Source: Anaeromyxobacter sp. Fw109-5
Lineage (GTDB): Bacteria; Myxococcota; Myxococcia; Myxococcales; Anaeromyxobacteraceae
DNA length: 64,000 bases
Direction: 5' to 3'
Assembly: GCF_000017505.1 (NCBI RefSeq)
Contig: NC_009675.1
Span: 3,543,001-3,607,000, forward strand
Part shown: positions 55,036 to 63,011 of the stretch, piece by piece
Layout of the letters: each line of letters opens with the position of its first letter
Numbering within the stretch: the stretch's first letter is position 1
Position numbers and translations under genes: made by a program
The notes under the pieces: generated by a model
Databases searched by the model: none
Told to the model about the DNA's origin: nothing
The model's input: the letters and a program-made list of their open reading frames with translations, nothing else

Positions 55036-55488
55036 ATGAGGAACCGACGAACGACGGCGACGATCCTCTCCGCGGCCCTGCTCGCGGGGGTGGGGTGCAG
55101 CCGGGGGGGCGACGGGGAACGCGGCCAGGAGCGGAGCGCGCCCGCCGCGCACATCGACACGGCGGACCAGCCGCGGCAGGAGCGCATCGCCGAGCTCGAG
55201 GCGCAGCAGCGCCGGGTCCAGCCGCAGCCGGAGGGCGCGCTGACGAAGGCGGTGAGCGGGACCATCGTGACCACCAGCGACCACGAGATCGTGGTGCGCC
55301 GGGATGACGGCGAGGAGCCCGACCTGCGGCTCCGCCTCGCACCTCGGACGCCCATCACCGTCGCCGGCCGCGACGGCGGGCGGGACGACTTGAAGGAAGG
55401 AGCGCACGTTCGCGCGTCCTTCGAGCGGGTCAAGAACGACGAGGTCGCGACGCGGATCGAGGTGACCGCGGAGGGCGGTGGGAAGTAG
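55036..55488 (+). CDS. Small lipoprotein, hypothetical
   Basis: The 150-residue product has a basic start, a hydrophobic segment and a lipobox (LLAGVGC), then a charged linker and a C-terminal beta-rich region (GTIVTTSDHEIVVRRDDG, DLRLRLAPRTPITVAG, LKEGAHVRASFERVKNDE) that resembles an OB-like or DUF5666-like fold. GGAGG lies very close to the ATG, an unusual spacing. It is divergent from the GMC gene. Function unknown. Confidence 0.65.
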   Translation: MRNRRTTATILSAALLAGVGCSRGGDGERGQERSAPAAHIDTADQPRQERIAELEAQQRRVQPQPEGALTKAVSGTIVTTSDHEIVVRRDDGEEPDLRLRLAPRTPITVAGRDGGRDDLKEGAHVRASFERVKNDEVATRIEVTAEGGGK

Positions 55489-55520
55489 GGCTCGCGACCA
55501 CGACGTCGACCGGATCTCTC

Positions 55521-55539
55521 GAGGCCGGTCATCCCAAGC
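55521..55539 (+). repeat. 19-bp direct repeat, right copy
   Basis: GAGGCCGGTCATCCCAAGC matches 53219-53237 at 18 of 19 bases. It leads into CGACGGAGCGGAGTCGA and then into the hexamers at 55573. Confidence 0.7.
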
Positions 55540-55572
55540 GTCGCTCCGTCGCATCGACGGAGCGGAGTCGAC

Positions 55573-55594
55573 CCCCGACCGCGACCCCGACCTT
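55573..55594 (-). repeat. Hexamer remnant left of the IS
   Basis: CCCCCGACCGCGACCCCGACC directly precedes the left end of the IS4-type element. With similar units after its right end this looks like one short array split by the insertion. Confidence 0.75.
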
Positions 55595-55601
55595 TCGATC
55601 C

Positions 55602-57095
55602 TACACATCTTGCCGGGGCGGTCGGCCCCGTGATCTACGGGTGGGGTGACTCGCCACGACATTGGACGGGCTGATTTTCTGCGCGACGAGCTCCGCGCCG
55701 CGGACTTCAATGACGAACGGCTGACGAGGCGCCTTTCGGCGATTGCGACCTCGCTGGCGGCGGACCCATCGAGCAGCTTTCCCGAGGCGGCGGCGGACGA
55801 CGCGGCGCTCGAGGGCACCTACCGCTTCTTCAACAATCCGAAGGTCACGCCCGAGCGGTGCCTCGGGCCGCACGTCCGCCGCACCATCGAACGCGCTGCC
55901 GTTCTCCGGCGGGTTTTCGTCGTCCACGACACGAGCCAGTTCAACTTCGGCCTGTTCCCCCGGAAGGGCCTCGGCCGCGTGGGCCGTGGCCGGAGCTACG
56001 GATTCTTCGGCCACTTCGCGCTGGCCGTCGCCGCCGACGGCAGTCGCCTGCCGCTCGGCGTCCTCGGTCTCCACACCCTCTCGCGCACCGAGAAGGCGAA
56101 GCGGCTCAAGCACGGGAAGAACCAGGAAAATCCGGACAACTCGTCCCTTCGATGGAGGGCGCTGTTCGACGAGACGAATGCCGCGCTCGCAGGAAAGGCG
56201 TCCGCGGTGCATGTCATGGATCGCGAGGGCGACAACTACGCCCTGTTCTCGCACATGGTTGCCGCCGAGGCGCGCTTCGTGGTTCGGCTGGCGACGGATC
56301 GACGGCTTCCACGTCCGCCGAATCAAGACACCGACGGTGAACACACCACCGTGACGTCCGCGATGCGAGACGCCCCGGTTCTTGCGGAGAGAGAGGTGCC
56401 ACTCGCGACCCGTCGGCGGCAGCAGATGCCGTCAACCCGCAAGCGCCATCCGGCTCGTATCAGCCGCGTCGCGAAGCTCCAGGTCAGCGCCGGGCAGGTC
56501 ACCATCCCGCGCCCCGTCACGTCCAACCGCAGTCCCCATGCGCAGCTCACCTTGAATCTCGTTCACGTGGCGGAGGTGGACACTCCGCCGAACAGTGAAC
56601 CCGTCGAGTGGTGGCTCTGGACGAACGAGAGTGTAGCGACAACCGACGACGTGCTGGCAGTGGTCGACACGTACCGTGCTCGTTGGGTGATCGAGGAGTT
56701 CTTCAAGTCGCTCAAGACCGGTTGCAGCATCGAGAAGCGTCAACTCGAGTCCGGCGCTGCGCTCCTGAATGCGCTGGCAGTCCTCGCCTCGGTTGCCTGG
56801 CGACTGCTGGCGTTGCGAACGCTGGCGCGAGATGCAAGCGACGCCCCTGCCGCGACGGCGCTCACTTCCGTCCAAGTGAAATGCCTGCGGTTCGCCTACA
56901 AGAAGCGACGGAAACGGGAGCTCCCCGAGTCGCTCACCGTGCGAGAGGCGATGCTCGCCGTCGCCGCCTTGGGCGGACACCTCGTCTCGAACGGCGACCC
57001 GGGCTGGCAGGTGCTCGGGCGAGGTTTCGAGAAGCTGCTCAGCATCGAGGAGGGCTACTTCCTCGCCCTCGAAACGGCGCGCGGCGAGATGTGAT
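55602..57095 (+). mobile_element. IS4-family (Tn5/IS50-like) insertion sequence
   Basis: The element of about 1.5 kb carries a complete transposase gene and imperfect terminal inverted repeats: left CACATCTTGCCGGGGCG, right (complement) CACATCTCGCCGCGCGC. The transposase stop codon lies within the right repeat. GACC-type hexamers flank both sides, so it inserted in a hexamer array. Exact ends and any target duplication are not certain. Confidence 0.82.
55646..57094 (+). CDS. IS4-family DDE transposase, intact
   Basis: The 482-residue enzyme matches Tn5-type transposases. The N-terminal DNA-binding part has FNDERLTRRLSAIA and AALEGTYRFFNN. The DDE triad lies in VVHDTSQFNFG (first Asp), VHVMDREGDNYALF (second Asp) and the YREK signature YRARWVIEEFFKSLKTGC, in which Y-x2-R-x3-E-x6-K is exact. 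No frameshift or stop interrupts it, so it may be active. The start is a GTG at 55646. It could act on other elements with similar ends. Confidence 0.93.
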   Translation: MTRHDIGRADFLRDELRAADFNDERLTRRLSAIATSLAADPSSSFPEAAADDAALEGTYRFFNNPKVTPERCLGPHVRRTIERAAVLRRVFVVHDTSQFNFGLFPRKGLGRVGRGRSYGFFGHFALAVAADGSRLPLGVLGLHTLSRTEKAKRLKHGKNQENPDNSSLRWRALFDETNAALAGKASAVHVMDREGDNYALFSHMVAAEARFVVRLATDRRLPRPPNQDTDGEHTTVTSAMRDAPVLAEREVPLATRRRQQMPSTRKRHPARISRVAKLQVSAGQVTIPRPVTSNRSPHAQLTLNLVHVAEVDTPPNSEPVEWWLWTNESVATTDDVLAVVDTYRARWVIEEFFKSLKTGCSIEKRQLESGAALLNALAVLASVAWRLLALRTLARDASDAPAATALTSVQVKCLRFAYKKRRKRELPESLTVREAMLAVAALGGHLVSNGDPGWQVLGRGFEKLLSIEEGYFLALETARGEM

Positions 57096-57104
57096 CAATA
57101 GTCA

Positions 57105-57137
57105 GACCCCGACCGCGACCCCGACCCCGACGACGCC
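57105..57137 (-). repeat. Hexamer remnant right of the IS
   Basis: GACCCCGACCGCGACC and following GACCCCGACG units continue the array interrupted by the IS. The next phrase, CGACCGCGAGGAC, also occurs at 49549-49561 after array 3. Confidence 0.75.
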
Positions 57138-57172
57138 GACCGCGAGGACATGCGGCCAGGACCGCGAACGCG

Positions 57173-58699
57173 TCAGCTCCGTCCGGCAGCCCGCGCGAGG
57201 CTCGCCCCGCGGAACACCACCCCTCCGTCGAGGACGAGCGAGTCGAACCGCCCACCGACCGCCCGGGCCCGGCCGGCGGCGAGCTGGATCCCGAGCCGTG
57301 GCGTGAGCTCGAGGAGCCACGACACGCTGGCGTGCAGGAGCGCGCCCCCCTCCGTGGAGATGCCACCGCCGCCGCCCGCCCCGGCGAGCAGCTCGATCCC
57401 GAGCCGCTGGCGGCGCCAGCTGGGCGACTCGATCCCGGCGCCGAGCAGGCCGGTGGCCCACGCCCCCGCGCCTCCGGCGAAGGCCCAGCCGCTCTGGGCG
57501 GTGAGGTAGATCGTCCGCGACAGGAGCAGGTCGGCCTTGAACGCGAGCTGATCGACGGGCGGCGCCCGCTCCGCGTCGCTCCTGCGCTGGCTCGTGGCGT
57601 AGCGCTGGACGCTCGGCCGGAGCCGCCAGCTCACCGCGATGGCCTCGCCACGGCCGAGGGCCGCGCCGTCCCCGCCCACGTCTGCGGGGGGCCCGGCGAG
57701 CTCGAGCTCCCACCCGACCTTCACGGCCAGCGTCACGGCGCGGAAGGAGGTGGAGGGCGCCGCGACGGCCCCCGCCTCGATCCCTGCCCGCAGCGAGGCG
57801 GCGGGGCGCACCTCGAAGCCCGCCGCCCCCTTCACGAGGAGGCCGTCTCCCGTGGGAACCCCACCTCCGCCGCCGCTCCCCGCCGTGAAGGCCAAGACCG
57901 CCGCTCCCGCCGAGCCGAGCCCGAGCCGCAGCGCCGGTCCGGCGAGCACCTCCATGTAGCCGCCGCTGCCGCCGCCGTACGCGGCCGTGCTCTCGACGCG
58001 GAGGCTCAGGGGCCCGGCGACATCGAACCCGGCGGCCGCGCCGACGAGGTCGAGCTCGGGGAGCGTGCGCGCCCCGGCGAGCCGCCCGAGCGCCGCGGGG
58101 TGGCCGTAGCGCGCGAGGCGCAGCTCGAGCGAGGTGCGCGAGAAGCGGAGCGGCCCCGCCTCCTGCGACGTCCACGGGTCGAGCGGCGCGCGCGCGTAGG
58201 CCGCTTCGAAGCGTCGCTCCCAGGCGAGGAACGGCTGCGTGCTCCGGAGGTCGCCCGTCGGGAAGACGGCGTGCGCGATCCCGACGCTCAGGCGATCGCG
58301 GCGCCCGCTCCAGGTGAGGGCGAGCCGTGGCCTGAGCATCAGCCCGCCCCCGACCGGCGCCGAGCCGCCGCCCCCGCCACCGGCGAGGAGGCCCGCGTCG
58401 AGACCGACGCCAGCCGCGATCCCCAGGCGCAGCCCGGCCTCCACGCCGGCGACGAAGAACCCACCCCGCTCGCCGCCCACGGCGCCGAGCAACGCGGGTC
58501 CGGCGTACAGCCCCGCGGGCAGCTCCGCGAGCCAGGCGACCTCCGCCAGCGCGAGGGGCCGCTCGCCGCCGGGCATGTGCAGCCGCTCGTACCCGAGCCG
58601 TACGGCGGCGGGGTGGGCGCCGAGCGGGATCGTGGCACGGCCGGCCGCGGGAGCGCACGCCGCGGCGAGGGCGGCGAGGAGCACGGAGGAGCGCGGCAT
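57173..58699 (-). CDS. Exported protein, probable outer-membrane beta-barrel
   Basis: The 508-residue product has a signal peptide (LLAALAAACAPAAGRA) and then alternating short beta-like stretches with glycine-rich turns (GLYAGPALLGAVGGE, GLRLGIAAGVGLDAGLLAGG, LRPRLALTWSGRRDRLSVG), ending in an aromatic/hydrophobic strand (LVLDGGVVFRG). The pattern suits an outer-membrane barrel. I do not recognise a named family. It lies just after the IS and hexamers and is minus-strand. Confidence 0.7.
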   Translation of the reverse strand: MPRSSVLLAALAAACAPAAGRATIPLGAHPAAVRLGYERLHMPGGERPLALAEVAWLAELPAGLYAGPALLGAVGGERGGFFVAGVEAGLRLGIAAGVGLDAGLLAGGGGGGSAPVGGGLMLRPRLALTWSGRRDRLSVGIAHAVFPTGDLRSTQPFLAWERRFEAAYARAPLDPWTSQEAGPLRFSRTSLELRLARYGHPAALGRLAGARTLPELDLVGAAAGFDVAGPLSLRVESTAAYGGGSGGYMEVLAGPALRLGLGSAGAAVLAFTAGSGGGGGVPTGDGLLVKGAAGFEVRPAASLRAGIEAGAVAAPSTSFRAVTLAVKVGWELELAGPPADVGGDGAALGRGEAIAVSWRLRPSVQRYATSQRRSDAERAPPVDQLAFKADLLLSRTIYLTAQSGWAFAGGAGAWATGLLGAGIESPSWRRQRLGIELLAGAGGGGGISTEGGALLHASVSWLLELTPRLGIQLAAGRARAVGGRFDSLVLDGGVVFRGASLARAAGRS

Positions 58700-58934
58700 C
58701 GGAGGCCGCGATTGTACGCGACGCGCGGCCGGGCTTCGCCGTCCATGGAACGGGCGGGCGGTCGCGCCCGGCGTCCGAGGCGCCCGGCGCGCGGAGCCTC
58801 GCCGCTGCTGCCACTGCGGCACTGCGCCGAGGGCGTTTGATGCCGGTGCGAGCGTCACCACCGTCCCACTGGAACCCCGTCACGTGTGCCGGACGCGTTT
58901 CCATTCCGGACGCGCGTGCCGGCGAGGAGAGGTC

Positions 58935-59627
58935 ATGGCGAGCGAGAACCGACCGGGTGCAGAGGGGACCGAGAAGCAGCAGAAGAAGGGGGAGGCGCAG
59001 CAGGGGGCGGAGAAGCGGGCGGGCCAGCCCAGCGGCGCCATGGCGGAGCGGAAGGGCGCCGGGGCCACGGAGGAGCGACGGGGAGGAGGCGGCCTCACCC
59101 GCCGCGAACGGCACCTGCCCATGCTGCGGAGCGGGGACGTCTGGGCCATGAGCCCCTTCTCACTCATGCGCCGGATGATGAGCGACTTCGATCGCATGTC
59201 CGAGGAGATGGGCTTCGGGGGCCTCACGCGCGGCGGAGAGGAGCTGCCCGGCGAGGCGCTCGCGCGCGGCGGGCCGTGGTCGCCGCAGGTGGACGTGTTC
59301 GAGCGCGAGGGCAACCTCGTCGTGCGGGCCGACCTGCCCGGCCTGAAGAAGGAGGACCTCCGGGTGGAGATGAGCGAGGACGCGCTCGTCATCGAGGGCG
59401 AGCGCCGGCGCGAGCAGACGGAAGAGGGGGCGGGCTTCTACCGCGCGGAGCGGAGCTACGGCTCGTTCCGCCGCGCCATCCCGCTGCCCGAGGGCGTGAG
59501 CGCGGAGCAGGTCGACGCCCGCTTCGAGAACGGCGTGCTCGAGATCTCGATGCCGCTGCCCAAGGAGCGCGCCCACGGCAAGCGGATCGAGATCCGCGAA
59601 GGGGGCGAGACGAAGAGCGTCCACTGA
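58935..59627 (+). CDS. Hsp20/alpha-crystallin small heat-shock protein with long N-terminal extension
   Basis: The 230-residue chaperone has an alpha-crystallin domain from about residue 115: WSPQVDVFEREGNLVVRADLPGLKKEDL, EDALVIEGERRRE, SYGSFRRAIPLPEGV, and the closing FENGVLEISMPLPK. It binds unfolding proteins to stop aggregation. The first 60 residues are a Gln/Lys/Glu/Gly-rich disordered extension (EKQQKKGEAQQGAEKRAGQ), longer than usual. GAGGAGAGG precedes the ATG. Confidence 0.94.
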   Translation: MASENRPGAEGTEKQQKKGEAQQGAEKRAGQPSGAMAERKGAGATEERRGGGGLTRRERHLPMLRSGDVWAMSPFSLMRRMMSDFDRMSEEMGFGGLTRGGEELPGEALARGGPWSPQVDVFEREGNLVVRADLPGLKKEDLRVEMSEDALVIEGERRREQTEEGAGFYRAERSYGSFRRAIPLPEGVSAEQVDARFENGVLEISMPLPKERAHGKRIEIREGGETKSVH

Positions 59628-59659
59628 GGTGACGAGGGGACGGGCGCTCGCGCGCCGCG

Positions 59660-61234
59660 TCAACGCGCTCGGGCGCGGAGCGCGTAGTAGGCGCGGACCT
59701 CCGTGCCCGTCTCCGACCGGGCCGGCGCGCCGTCCCCTGCCTCGCCGGAGTGGTGGGAGAGGACGCCCTCGACGCCGAGGGCGTGCGGGCCCGCGATGCG
59801 GACCTGGAGCCCGCCGCGCAGGCTCGAGACCCGCTCCAGCCCGTGCAGCGAACCGGCGCCGACCACGAGGTAGTGCCGCGCCGTGAGGCGGGCGGCGAGC
59901 CGCTCGAGCGCGTGCACCTCCAGGTCGAGGTGCGCCTGGCCGCCCGGGCCCATCCGATAGCTGCGCAGCTCCTCGCCCGGAGCCTCGCTCGCGCGCGGGA
60001 CGAGGTAGCCCGCCGCGCCGAGCAGCACCGCCGAGGCGGTCGCGGCGCCCTCGACCGCCACGCGCGGCGACACCTCCCACCGGCCCTCGGCGCCGAGACC
60101 GACGGCGCTCGTCGAGACGCTGTAGCGGCGCACCGCGGAGAAGTCGAACTCCAGCGATAGACCCGCGAGCCCCCGCACCCGCTCTCCCTCGAGCGTCGTG
60201 CCCGCCACCACCCCGCGCGCGAACAAGGTCGCGAGCGGGTTCTTCTCCATCGAGAAGGTCGACTCGAGCTCGAAGCGATCGAACGGCCGCTCGAAGCGGA
60301 AGCCTGGATCGCCCGGCAGGCCGTAGCTGAGCCGAACGCCGATCTCCGGGACGATCCCCTCCGTGCCGGGCGCTCCGCGCTTCGGGTCGAACACGAGGGC
60401 GCCCGCGCGAAACTCGACGCGGGAGGGAGGGGACGGCGCGTGCGGCTCGGTCCCGACGAGCTCGCGGTTGATCGCCTCCATCGGCGCGACGATCATCGCG
60501 GCCGCCTGGCGCCAGGGGCTGCGCGGGCCGGCGAGGATCATCCCGGTGGCGCGGTGGAGCGCCTCGCCGAGGACGACGCCGGCGACCGAGGTCGTGATCT
60601 GATCGTTCACCGAAGGCGGCGTCGTCTCGCCGACGAGCTCCCACACCGCGCTCGTGACGAACGGATAGGGCGTGGAAGCCCAGAACCCCACCCCGGCGGA
60701 GCGCGCCGCGCCGTACGGGAAGATGCCCTGATACGGGTGGCCGACCTGGTTGATCCAGAAAGCGTCGTCGTCGAGCACCCACGCGCTCTGGAGATTCCGC
60801 CCGATCGTGTCGGCGTTGATGCGGGCCCATTCCGCTTCACCGATCGTCGCGTTCCAGCCCAGCATCACGAGCGTGACCACGCTCGACTCGATGATGGGAA
60901 CGAGGTGGCCCTCCGGCAGCGGGCCCCGGCGCGCCGGGCGTCCCTCGACGCCGGGGACGCCGGACGCCCGGCTCACGGGGACACCCGGCAGGCAGGGGGG
61001 ATCCACGTCGCTCTCCTCCCCCCGCGCGTCCTCCCCGCAACCGATGAGCGCCGGAGGGCCCCCGGCCGGATCCGCCCGGGCCGCCACGAGCGCGGCGCTC
61101 TCGGGCGCGACGACGCACGCGCACTTCACCGGTGGGGCCGCGCGTGCCCGCGCTGGCGCCAGCGCGACGAGCGCGAAGAGCGCGACCGCGACACGGGATG
61201 ACTGGGCGAGCTGCGCGATCGAGAGGGTCGGCAT
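59660..61234 (-). CDS. DUF3943 family exported protein
   Basis: The 524-residue product has a signal peptide (VAVALFALVALAPARARA) and the DUF3943 core: WARINADTIGRNLQSAWVLD, DDAFWINQVGHPYQGIFPYG, ARSAGVGFWASTPYPFVTSA, and GEALHRATGMILAG. Beta-rich stretches follow and suggest an envelope protein. The function of the family is unknown. GGGGAGA lies before the ATG at 61234. It converges on the Hsp20 gene. Confidence 0.82.
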   Translation of the reverse strand: MPTLSIAQLAQSSRVAVALFALVALAPARARAAPPVKCACVVAPESAALVAARADPAGGPPALIGCGEDARGEESDVDPPCLPGVPVSRASGVPGVEGRPARRGPLPEGHLVPIIESSVVTLVMLGWNATIGEAEWARINADTIGRNLQSAWVLDDDAFWINQVGHPYQGIFPYGAARSAGVGFWASTPYPFVTSAVWELVGETTPPSVNDQITTSVAGVVLGEALHRATGMILAGPRSPWRQAAAMIVAPMEAINRELVGTEPHAPSPPSRVEFRAGALVFDPKRGAPGTEGIVPEIGVRLSYGLPGDPGFRFERPFDRFELESTFSMEKNPLATLFARGVVAGTTLEGERVRGLAGLSLEFDFSAVRRYSVSTSAVGLGAEGRWEVSPRVAVEGAATASAVLLGAAGYLVPRASEAPGEELRSYRMGPGGQAHLDLEVHALERLAARLTARHYLVVGAGSLHGLERVSSLRGGLQVRIAGPHALGVEGVLSHHSGEAGDGAPARSETGTEVRAYYALRARAR

Positions 61235-61514
61235 CGAGTCTCCCCGCCGGCGCGTCGGTCGCCGCCAGGGCTCACGTGATGGGACGAGCGTCGCGGCGTG
61301 CACGGCACCCGTCCAGTACCCCGGCGGGCCCCGGTCCGGCGCCCGCGCGGCCGAAGGACGCCCGTGCCGTCGCGCGCCGCCAGCGCCGTCTCCCGCACGA
61401 GTCACGTACAACGACCCCACCATCTGGTGGACGCGACGATTCGACGCGGGGTCCGTGAAACGGCGCGAGCGGGCTGCGTCCCGGCCTGGAGGTGCGGGCG
61501 CCATGCGCGGTGTC

Positions 61515-62348
61515 TCACAGCTTCACCAGCGCTGCGCCTGCCGCGACCAGCGCGGCGGCGGCGAGGGTCCGCGCCGTGGGCCGCTCCCGGAGAGTGCAGG
61601 CGCCGATCAGCCACGCGAAGACGATGGCGGTCTCGCGCATCGCCGCCACGGCTGCGACGGGCGCGCGCGTCATCGCCCACAGCACCAGCGCGTACGCGCC
61701 CGTGGTGAGCGCGCCGGTCGCCAGCGCGCGGCCGGCGTCGGCGAGCCCTCCGAGCAGGGCGGAGGCCCCGCGCGCCCCGAGCGCCCACGCGACGAGCGGG
61801 ACCGCGTCGAGGGCGAAGATCCAGAGCGTGTAGCTCGCGGGGTGGGCGGCGCGGCGCACGCCCGTGCCGTCCACGAGCGTGTAGGCCGCGATGACGCACG
61901 CGTTGGCCAGCGCCACCAGGAACGCCCGCCCGGGCACGCCCCCGTGCACCAGCGGAGCGCCCAGGCCGGCGACGCCGACGCACACGAGCGCGATCCCGGC
62001 CCAGGAGGAACCGGACAGCGCGTCCACGCCCAGCGTCGACGTGGCGAGCGCGACGAGCACCGGCGCGGCGCCCCGCATCACCGTGTACGCCGGCGCGAAC
62101 GCGCCGCGATAGGCGGCGGCGAGCAGCGCGAAGTAGGCGGTGTGGATCAGCGCCGACGCCGCGATGAAGGGCCAGCTCGCCGGAGCGGGCGCGGGCAGCG
62201 CCAGGAGTCCGGCGGCGGAGACGATCCCGGCGCCGGCGGCCACGCGGACCGTCTCGAGCGCCCGATCCCGCGACCGCCGGAGCACGGCGTTCCAGGCCGC
62301 GTGCAGCAGCGCCGCCACCAGCACGACCGCAGCGACGCGCCAGGGCAC
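61515..62348 (-). CDS. EamA/DMT-family transporter
   Basis: The 277-residue protein has ten membrane helices in two EamA repeats: VVLVAALLHAAWNAVLRRS at the start, MRGAAPVLVALATSTLG and WAGIALVCVGVAGLG closing the first half, and MTRAPVAAVAAMRETAIVFAW and ALVAAGAALVKL closing the second. Members export or import metabolites or drugs; the substrate is unknown. The start is a GTG with GGAGGG upstream. The 280 bases between it and the DUF3943 gene hold nothing recognised. Confidence 0.9.
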   Translation of the reverse strand: MPWRVAAVVLVAALLHAAWNAVLRRSRDRALETVRVAAGAGIVSAAGLLALPAPAPASWPFIAASALIHTAYFALLAAAYRGAFAPAYTVMRGAAPVLVALATSTLGVDALSGSSWAGIALVCVGVAGLGAPLVHGGVPGRAFLVALANACVIAAYTLVDGTGVRRAAHPASYTLWIFALDAVPLVAWALGARGASALLGGLADAGRALATGALTTGAYALVLWAMTRAPVAAVAAMRETAIVFAWLIGACTLRERPTARTLAAAALVAAGAALVKL

Positions 62349-62372
62349 CCCGCACCCTCCGTTCCGAGCCGC

Positions 62373-62987
62373 TCAGCGCCGTCCCGCGCCGGCGCCCGCC
62401 GCGCCGCGCAGGAAGTCCGCGATCGCCTGGAGCGCCCGCCGCTCCACGTCGTCCTGGGTCTCGCCCCGCGCGCGGAGCTCGCGCGAGCCGACCTCGAGCG
62501 AGTGGTTGCCTCCGGGCACCACGTGGAGCGCGGAGGGCGCGGTCATTCGAGCGCGAACGTCCTCGATCGCGTCGAGCGGGCAGAGCGGATCGCGCGCGCC
62601 CTGTACGAACAGGATCGGGGTCCGCAGCGCGAGCAGCACCTCGCTCCGCAGCGCGCCGCGCTGACCCCGGAGCGGGTACCCGAGGCACACGAGCGCGTCC
62701 ACGCGCTCCTCGAGCGCGACGTGGCAGCCCACGCGCGAGCCCATGGACTTGCCTGCGAGCACCACCGGGACGCCGCCTCGACGCGCGCGGGCCTCGGCGA
62801 GCGCGGCCCGGTGCGCCGCGACCAGCACGGGCAGGCGATCCGGGGTACGCCGTCCGGCCTTCGCGTAAGGGTAGTCGAGCCGCTCCACGTGGCCGAGCTC
62901 GCCCAGCCGCGCCGCCCAGCGCTCCATCCACGGAGAGGTAGAGGGCCCCCCGGCGCCCGGAGCGAGCAGGATCAGCGGACGGGTCAC
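62373..62987 (-). CDS. Alpha/beta hydrolase (KANL3/Tex30-like)
   Basis: The 204-residue hydrolase has an oxyanion region (LLAPGAGGPSTSPWM), the nucleophile elbow AGKSMGSRVG, an acid in GARDPLCPL and the histidine in VVPGGNHSLEV, the order seen in the Tex30/KANL3-type dienelactone-hydrolase-like family. Substrate unknown. It begins at a GTG close behind AAGGGGAGG and is followed 24 bases later by the EamA gene in the same direction, so they may be co-transcribed. Confidence 0.88.
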   Translation of the reverse strand: MTRPLILLAPGAGGPSTSPWMERWAARLGELGHVERLDYPYAKAGRRTPDRLPVLVAAHRAALAEARARRGGVPVVLAGKSMGSRVGCHVALEERVDALVCLGYPLRGQRGALRSEVLLALRTPILFVQGARDPLCPLDAIEDVRARMTAPSALHVVPGGNHSLEVGSRELRARGETQDDVERRALQAIADFLRGAAGAGAGRR

Positions 62988-63011
62988 CCTCCCCTTATAC
63001 CCGGCGCGAGC

